Positions 59,897-64,000 of a stretch of DNA of 64,000 nt are shown piece after piece. The stretch's first letter is position 1, and each line of letters opens with the position of its first letter. Source of the stretch: ZC4RG30 sp964417875 (lineage in GTDB: Bacteria; Pseudomonadota; Gammaproteobacteria; Steroidobacterales; Steroidobacteraceae); assembly GCA_964417875.1 (NCBI GenBank), contig CAYQJU010000007.1, forward strand, positions 1 to 64,000, written 5' to 3'. The translations under genes and the position numbers were made by a program. The notes under the pieces were generated by a model. That model saw nothing but the letters and a program-made list of their open reading frames with translations, was not told the origin of the DNA and did not search any database.

Positions 59897-61129
59897 TCAG
59901 TCCAGCTGCACGGGCAGCTCGCGCCGAGAATCCTGGCCGGCGCGCCCGCCGGGGGGCAGTGCCTGCACACGGGTGCGCACGCGATCGCCGGCCACGGCCG
60001 GCACCGCTGCGGCATCTGCCAGCACAAGGTCGCCGGCCTGCAGACCTGCCGTGATCTCGCTGCGGCCCACGCCGCGCAGGCCGATGGTCACGCCGGTGCG
60101 TGCGATGCTGCCGTCGCGCACGACCAGCACGGCGAGGCTGCCGTCATCGGCGCGGATCAATGCGTCATCCGGCACGACCAGCGCCTGCTCGCGTCGCCCG
60201 GTCTCGATGTTCACGGTGACCGTCATGTCCTGGCGCAGGAAGTCGGGTACCGGATCGACCCGCAGGCGCACGATCACGGTGCCACGCCCGGCATCGATGC
60301 CCGGCGCGATGTAATCGACGGTGGCGGGGAAGGGACGGTCTGGCCAGGCATCGGCGAGGCACTGTGCGGGCTGTCCCTCGCGCAGCACCGACAGGTTCTT
60401 CTCGTCCACCGGCACTTCGATCTCGGTCTGGCCGGCATGCGCGATCTCGAACAGCACGCGGCCGGGCTGCACCAGGTCGCCGGGTTCCACATCGCGCGTC
60501 AGCACGGTGCCGGCGCGCTGCGCGCGGATCTGCGTGCGCGCCAGCTGGGCACGGGCCGCGGCGAGCCGCTGTCGCAGCTGCACTTCCCCGGCACCGCCGG
60601 CGCGCGCGGCATTGGCGGTTGCTTCGGCGGCCGCAAGGCCCGCACGGGCCACGGACTCGGCCTCCTGCGCCTGCTCCAGCGATTCGCGCGCGATCACGCC
60701 GCTGCCGGCCAGCGTCTCGCGCCGGCGCGCCTCACGGCTGGCCTGCGCCAGCTGTGCCTCGGCCTGGCGAAGGCGCGCCAGGGCCTCCGGCCGGGTGCTG
60801 CCGCGCAGGCGTTCAAGTTCCGCCTCGGCCTCGCGCACGGCGGCCTCGAGGTCATCGGCCTGCAGCGTGACCAGCAGCTGTCCCGGCTCGACCCTGTCGC
60901 CCTCGCGCACATGCCGCTCGAGCACCGTGGCGGTGATCTCGCTGCCCACCTGGCTGCGCGAGGTGCTGATGATGCGGCCGGTGGCCACCACCTGCTGCAC
61001 CAGTGGCTGCGCCTCGACCTCATAGGCGGCAAGCTGCGGGGGACGCAGCCACAGCCACAGCAGTGCGGCCACAAGCAGCACCGCCGCCGCCAGGAGCGCT
61101 GTGCGCCAGGCCGTGCGGCGATCACTCAT
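59897..61129 (-). CDS. HlyD/MacA-type periplasmic adaptor protein
   Basis: 410 residues. An N-terminal membrane anchor (about 11-29), lipoyl half-motifs, a long coiled-coil hairpin rich in Ala/Glu/Arg (LERLRGSTRPEALARLRQAE) and the beta-barrel domain (GDLVQPGRVLFEIAHAGQTE, DMTVTVNIETGR) fit the membrane-fusion family. It links the FtsX permease to an outer-membrane exit duct. Its start lies 22 bases after the iron permease stop, in a region with a 13-base tandem duplication. Confidence 0.92.
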   Translation of the reverse strand: MSDRRTAWRTALLAAAVLLVAALLWLWLRPPQLAAYEVEAQPLVQQVVATGRIISTSRSQVGSEITATVLERHVREGDRVEPGQLLVTLQADDLEAAVREAEAELERLRGSTRPEALARLRQAEAQLAQASREARRRETLAGSGVIARESLEQAQEAESVARAGLAAAEATANAARAGGAGEVQLRQRLAAARAQLARTQIRAQRAGTVLTRDVEPGDLVQPGRVLFEIAHAGQTEIEVPVDEKNLSVLREGQPAQCLADAWPDRPFPATVDYIAPGIDAGRGTVIVRLRVDPVPDFLRQDMTVTVNIETGRREQALVVPDDALIRADDGSLAVLVVRDGSIARTGVTIGLRGVGRSEITAGLQAGDLVLADAAAVPAVAGDRVRTRVQALPPGGRAGQDSRRELPVQLD

Positions 61130-61160
61130 TGCACTGGCTCATCGCACTGGCTCATTGCAC
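61127..61160 (-). repeat. 13-base tandem repeat at an operon junction
   Basis: Two full 13-base units (cattgcactggct at 61127-61139 and catcgcactggct at 61140-61152) and a partial third (cattgcac, 61153-61160) place three ATG codons in a row on the minus strand. The outermost ATG overlaps the iron permease stop as ATGA; the adaptor uses the innermost one. Confidence 0.8.
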
Positions 61161-62810
61161 AGGTCCCTCGGTGGCCTGGCCGGTGCCGACGCGCGACAGC
61201 AGGATCACCGGTGCAAGGCCGGCCAGGATGATCAGCAGCGCAGCGATGGCGCCGTCCTCGTAGGTGCCGCGTGCGGCCTCGGCATAGACATGCGTGGCCA
61301 GCGTCTCGACGTTCAGCGGCCGCAGCAGCAGCGTGGCCGGCAGCTCCTTCATGCAGTCCACGAACACCAGCAGCGCGGCGGCGGCCAGTGCCGGACGCAG
61401 CAGCGGCAGGTGGATCCGTCGCAGCACGCCGCCGGCGCTTGCGCCCAGCGTGCGTCCGGCCTGGTCCAGCGACGGTGCGATGCGCGCGAAGCCGGACTCG
61501 ATTCCACCCGTGGCCACGGCCAGGAAGCGCGTGCAATAGGCCACCACCAGCGCCACGCTGGTGCCCAGCAGCAGCAGGCCGGCACGCTCGCCGGTCACCG
61601 ATTCGACCATGCGTGCCAGCAGATCATCGGCCGTACCCAGTGGCACCAGCAGGCCGATGCCCAGCACCGTGCCCGGAATGGCATAGCCCAGCGTCGCGAT
61701 GCGTTCGCTGCTGGCTGCGATCACGCCGGGCCGCAGGCGCAGTGAATAGGAGAGGATCAAAGCCGCAAGCAGCGTGAACACCGTGGCCATGGCCGCCAGT
61801 TGCAAGGTGTCGAGCGTGATCTGCAGCAGCCCGGGCGGGAAGCCAGCAAAGCCGAACCGTTCGAATGCGCGCACGGAAAGGTATCCCGCCGGCGCGAGGA
61901 AACCGAACAGCACCGGCACGCCCAGCAGTGCAATCACCAGCAGCGCCTGGCGGCCGGCGAGCCGCTGCGGCGCCATGCGGCGTGTCTTCTGCGCGCCAGC
62001 CGCATAGCGCTGCCGCCGGCGGGCGGCGCGCTCGATGACCAGCAGCGTCACCACCACGGCCAGCATCGCCAGCGCGATCTGCGCAGCGCCGGCAAGATCG
62101 GCGCGGTTGACCCACGTGGAATAGATCGACACGGTCAGCGTGCGCACGCCCAGCAGTTCGGATGCGCCGATGTCGTTCAGCGCCTCCATCAATGCCAGCG
62201 CCGTGCCCACTGCGATGGCGGGCCGGGCCAGCGGAATCGCCACGCGCAGGAATACCGCGCGCGGCCCCTGGCCGAGCGTGCGCGCCGCCTCGAGCAGACC
62301 GCCGGACTGCATCAGGAACATTGCCCGCGTGGTCAGGTAGACATAGGGATAGAGCACGAAGCCCAGTACCAGCGCGCAGCCGGCCAGCGAGCGCACGTCG
62401 GGCAGCCTGAGGTCCTGCGGCGAGTCGAAGCCCAGCAGTGCGCGCAATCCGGTCTGCAGCGGACCGATGGGATGCAGCAGGTCCATCCATGCATAGGCCA
62501 TGATGTAGGTCGGCACTGCCAGCGGCAACAGCAGTGCCCATTCGAACACACGGCGAGCTGGAAAGTCGTAGGCAGTGACCAGCCAGGCGCTGCCGGTGCC
62601 CAGCGCAATCACCAGCAGACCGACGCCGGCCAGCAGCAGCAGCGTGTCGCGCAATGCCGGCGGCAGCACGTATTGCAGCAGGTGCGGCCAGAGCATGCCG
62701 TCGCCCTGCAATGCCTTGGACAGCAGTGCCACCACCGGCAGCAGCACCAGCAGGGCAATGACGGCCGCGGCCGCCAGCCAGGCTGCGCCGGAGCGGGACC
62801 CCCGGGTCAC
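61152..62810 (-). CDS. Iron(III)-type ABC transporter permease (FbpB-like)
   Basis: 552 residues with about twelve membrane helices in two homologous halves, each with a BPD permease loop (for example EALNDIGASELLGVRTLTVSIYS and FVDCMKELPATLLLRPLNVETL). This is the fused permease of FbpB/AfuB-type iron transporters, and the thiamine/phosphonate class is related. It starts 8 bases after the substrate-binding protein gene. Confidence 0.92.
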   Translation of the reverse strand: MTRGSRSGAAWLAAAAVIALLVLLPVVALLSKALQGDGMLWPHLLQYVLPPALRDTLLLLAGVGLLVIALGTGSAWLVTAYDFPARRVFEWALLLPLAVPTYIMAYAWMDLLHPIGPLQTGLRALLGFDSPQDLRLPDVRSLAGCALVLGFVLYPYVYLTTRAMFLMQSGGLLEAARTLGQGPRAVFLRVAIPLARPAIAVGTALALMEALNDIGASELLGVRTLTVSIYSTWVNRADLAGAAQIALAMLAVVVTLLVIERAARRRQRYAAGAQKTRRMAPQRLAGRQALLVIALLGVPVLFGFLAPAGYLSVRAFERFGFAGFPPGLLQITLDTLQLAAMATVFTLLAALILSYSLRLRPGVIAASSERIATLGYAIPGTVLGIGLLVPLGTADDLLARMVESVTGERAGLLLLGTSVALVVAYCTRFLAVATGGIESGFARIAPSLDQAGRTLGASAGGVLRRIHLPLLRPALAAAALLVFVDCMKELPATLLLRPLNVETLATHVYAEAARGTYEDGAIAALLIILAGLAPVILLSRVGTGQATEGPVQ

Positions 62811-62818
62811 GCCGGCCT

Positions 62819-63859
62819 TCAGTTGTCGAAGCCGATGCGCTCGGCGAGCAGGCTGGCCGCCTTGCGGTGCTTCGCGATCTCGGTGAGCGGCAGCGTGTCG
62901 GGCGTCAGCGGACCGAGCGCCGCGATCAGCGGATCGATGCCGGCGCCCGGCCGCACCGGATATTCATAGTTGGTGCGCGCGTACTCGCGCTGGGCGTCTG
63001 GCGACACCAGGTATTCCAGCAGCTTCACGGCCGAATCGCGGTTGGGTGCATTGCGCGCCAGCGCCGCGCCGGACACATTCACATGCGTGCCGCCATTGGC
63101 AAAGGTGGGCAGCACGACATCGATGGCCTCGCCCCACTTCTCCTGCTCCGGTCCGCCGCTGCCGCTGCGCATGCGGCCCACGTAATAGGAATTGCCGAGG
63201 CCGATGTCGCAGAGCTGGCCCAGGATGTCGCGCGCCACCTCGCGGTCGCCGCCACCCGGGCGGCGCGCAAGGTTCGCCTTCACGCCGCGCAGCCAGGTTT
63301 CGGCGGCCGCCTCTCCGTGATGCGCGATGTAGGCCGCGATCACCGCGGTGTTGTAGGGATGCTGCGCCGAGCGCAGGCACACCTTGCCGCGCCACTCGGG
63401 CCGGGCAAGGTCTTCGTAGCGGAACTGCGCAAGATCGGTGCGATCCTTCGAGGCATACAGCACTCGCGCGCGCAGCGACAGCGCAAACCAGTGGTCATCT
63501 GCGTCGCGCAGCTGCGCGGGAATGGCCTGCTCGAGCACCGGCGAGCGCAGCGGCTGCGTGACGCCGCGGTCGACGAGGTCGACCAGGTTGCCGAAGTCCA
63601 CCACCATCAGCACATCGGCCGGCGAGCGGCGCCCCTCGGCGGCCACGCGTTCGGCCAGGCCGTCGCGCACGAACACCGTGTTCACCTTGATGCCGGTGGA
63701 CCGGGTGAACTGCTCCAGCAGCGGCTGGATCAGGCCCGGCTCGCGCGTGGTGTAGAGGTTCACTTCGGCAGCATTGGCGCCCGCCGCGCCGGCAACGGCG
63801 CACACCAGGGTTGCCATCGAGGCCAGCAGTCGCCGGCGCAATGCAGATGTGTGCTTCAT
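62819..63859 (-). CDS. Iron(III) ABC transporter substrate-binding protein (FbpA-like)
   Basis: 346 residues. A signal peptide (about 1-30, ending ANAAE) is followed by a ferric-binding-protein fold (VNLYTTREPGLIQPLLEQF, LGNSYYVGRM). The paired Tyr in NSYYVGRM are the usual ferric iron ligands of the FbpA/FutA group. It binds iron in the periplasm and delivers it to the adjacent permease. Ribosome-binding site GAGGAG precedes the ATG, which overlaps the stop of the upstream ATPase gene. Confidence 0.92.
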   Translation of the reverse strand: MKHTSALRRRLLASMATLVCAVAGAAGANAAEVNLYTTREPGLIQPLLEQFTRSTGIKVNTVFVRDGLAERVAAEGRRSPADVLMVVDFGNLVDLVDRGVTQPLRSPVLEQAIPAQLRDADDHWFALSLRARVLYASKDRTDLAQFRYEDLARPEWRGKVCLRSAQHPYNTAVIAAYIAHHGEAAAETWLRGVKANLARRPGGGDREVARDILGQLCDIGLGNSYYVGRMRSGSGGPEQEKWGEAIDVVLPTFANGGTHVNVSGAALARNAPNRDSAVKLLEYLVSPDAQREYARTNYEYPVRPGAGIDPLIAALGPLTPDTLPLTEIAKHRKAASLLAERIGFDN

Positions 63860-64000
63860 GTCAGGCTCCTCGGGGATTCGGTTTCGGCGGGAAACACCAA
63901 CGCTGCGGCCGGATCCGCCTGCAGGTGGATAGTATCGCCGGGCCGTGCAGGGCAGTGCTCGAAAACCTGCAGTGCCAGCGGCTTGGGAAGGCCGTCGATG
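63856..64000 (-). CDS. C-terminal end of an iron ABC transporter ATP-binding protein (partial)
   Basis: A frame running in from the right edge encodes 48 residues that fit the C-terminal TOBE-like domain of FbpC/AfuC-type ATPases (PARPGDTIHLQADPAAALVFP). Its TGA overlaps the ATG of the substrate-binding protein gene (ATGA), as expected in an iron ABC operon. The ATPase core lies outside the window. Confidence 0.75.
   Translation of the reverse strand, partial: IDGLPKPLALQVFEHCPARPGDTIHLQADPAAALVFPAETESPRSLT

Overview
The window is about 64 kb of GC-rich, densely coding DNA from a Gram-negative bacterium. Osmoregulated periplasmic glucan genes (opgG-opgH), outer-membrane barrels, ElaB/YqjE-like envelope stress proteins, a YfiR protein and many hybrid histidine kinases suggest a gammaproteobacterium of the Xanthomonadales / Nevskiales / Steroidobacter type. 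That placement is inferred from gene content only. I saw no tRNA, rRNA, insertion sequence, CRISPR array or prophage. Long antisense open frames, usual at this GC content, were left out.

Layout. (1) 1-1.9 kb: end of an upstream gene and a TPP-dependent pyruvate oxidase-like enzyme, closed by a strong terminator. (2) 1.9-8.4 kb, minus strand: a four-gene exported cluster made of a DUF1587/1592/1588/1585 protein with two CxxCH motifs, a DUF1552 protein, a metallo-beta-lactamase-fold protein with a degenerate metal site, and a secreted ankyrin protein. A second secreted ankyrin protein of the same family lies at 46.8 kb. (3) 8.6-15.2 kb, minus: a small GNAT protein, then a tightly coupled operon of outer-membrane barrel, PstS-like periplasmic protein, hybrid kinase and REC-GGDEF-EAL protein, which looks like an envelope-to-c-di-GMP pathway. 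(4) 15.4-24.1 kb: a DUF883 protein, opgG-opgH, an aldehyde dehydrogenase-glutamate dehydrogenase pair, an HDOD protein and a DUF421 protein. (5) 24.1-46.6 kb: a signalling island with six histidine kinases, a non-chemotaxis CheR/CheB pair, a membrane pseudokinase with a Calx-beta domain, a GGDEF-EAL protein, a YfiR-kinase pair and a stand-alone receiver. (6) 48.4-56.8 kb: a cluster of small general-stress and envelope genes (VOC, beta-barrel, two BON proteins, CsbD, DUF1328, DUF883, YqjE, small lipoproteins, ferritin-like) next to a LuxR-type response regulator, a receiver-only protein and a CHASE3-HisKA_3 kinase. (7) 56.8-64 kb: a LigW-like decarboxylase and, on the minus strand, an iron ABC uptake system followed directly by a MacAB-type exporter.

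The window carries eight histidine kinases, two GGDEF-EAL proteins and several receiver-only proteins, so it is largely a regulatory neighbourhood. The most noteworthy points are the exported ankyrin/MBL/cytochrome-like cluster, the pseudokinase-Calx-beta receptor, and a recurring TGTAGnn-N4-TCCTACA element (or its TCCTACA half) in the intergenic regions, mostly 70-110 bp before the start codons of stress and signalling genes. One near-perfect copy precedes the LuxR-type regulator, which suggests a shared regulon.
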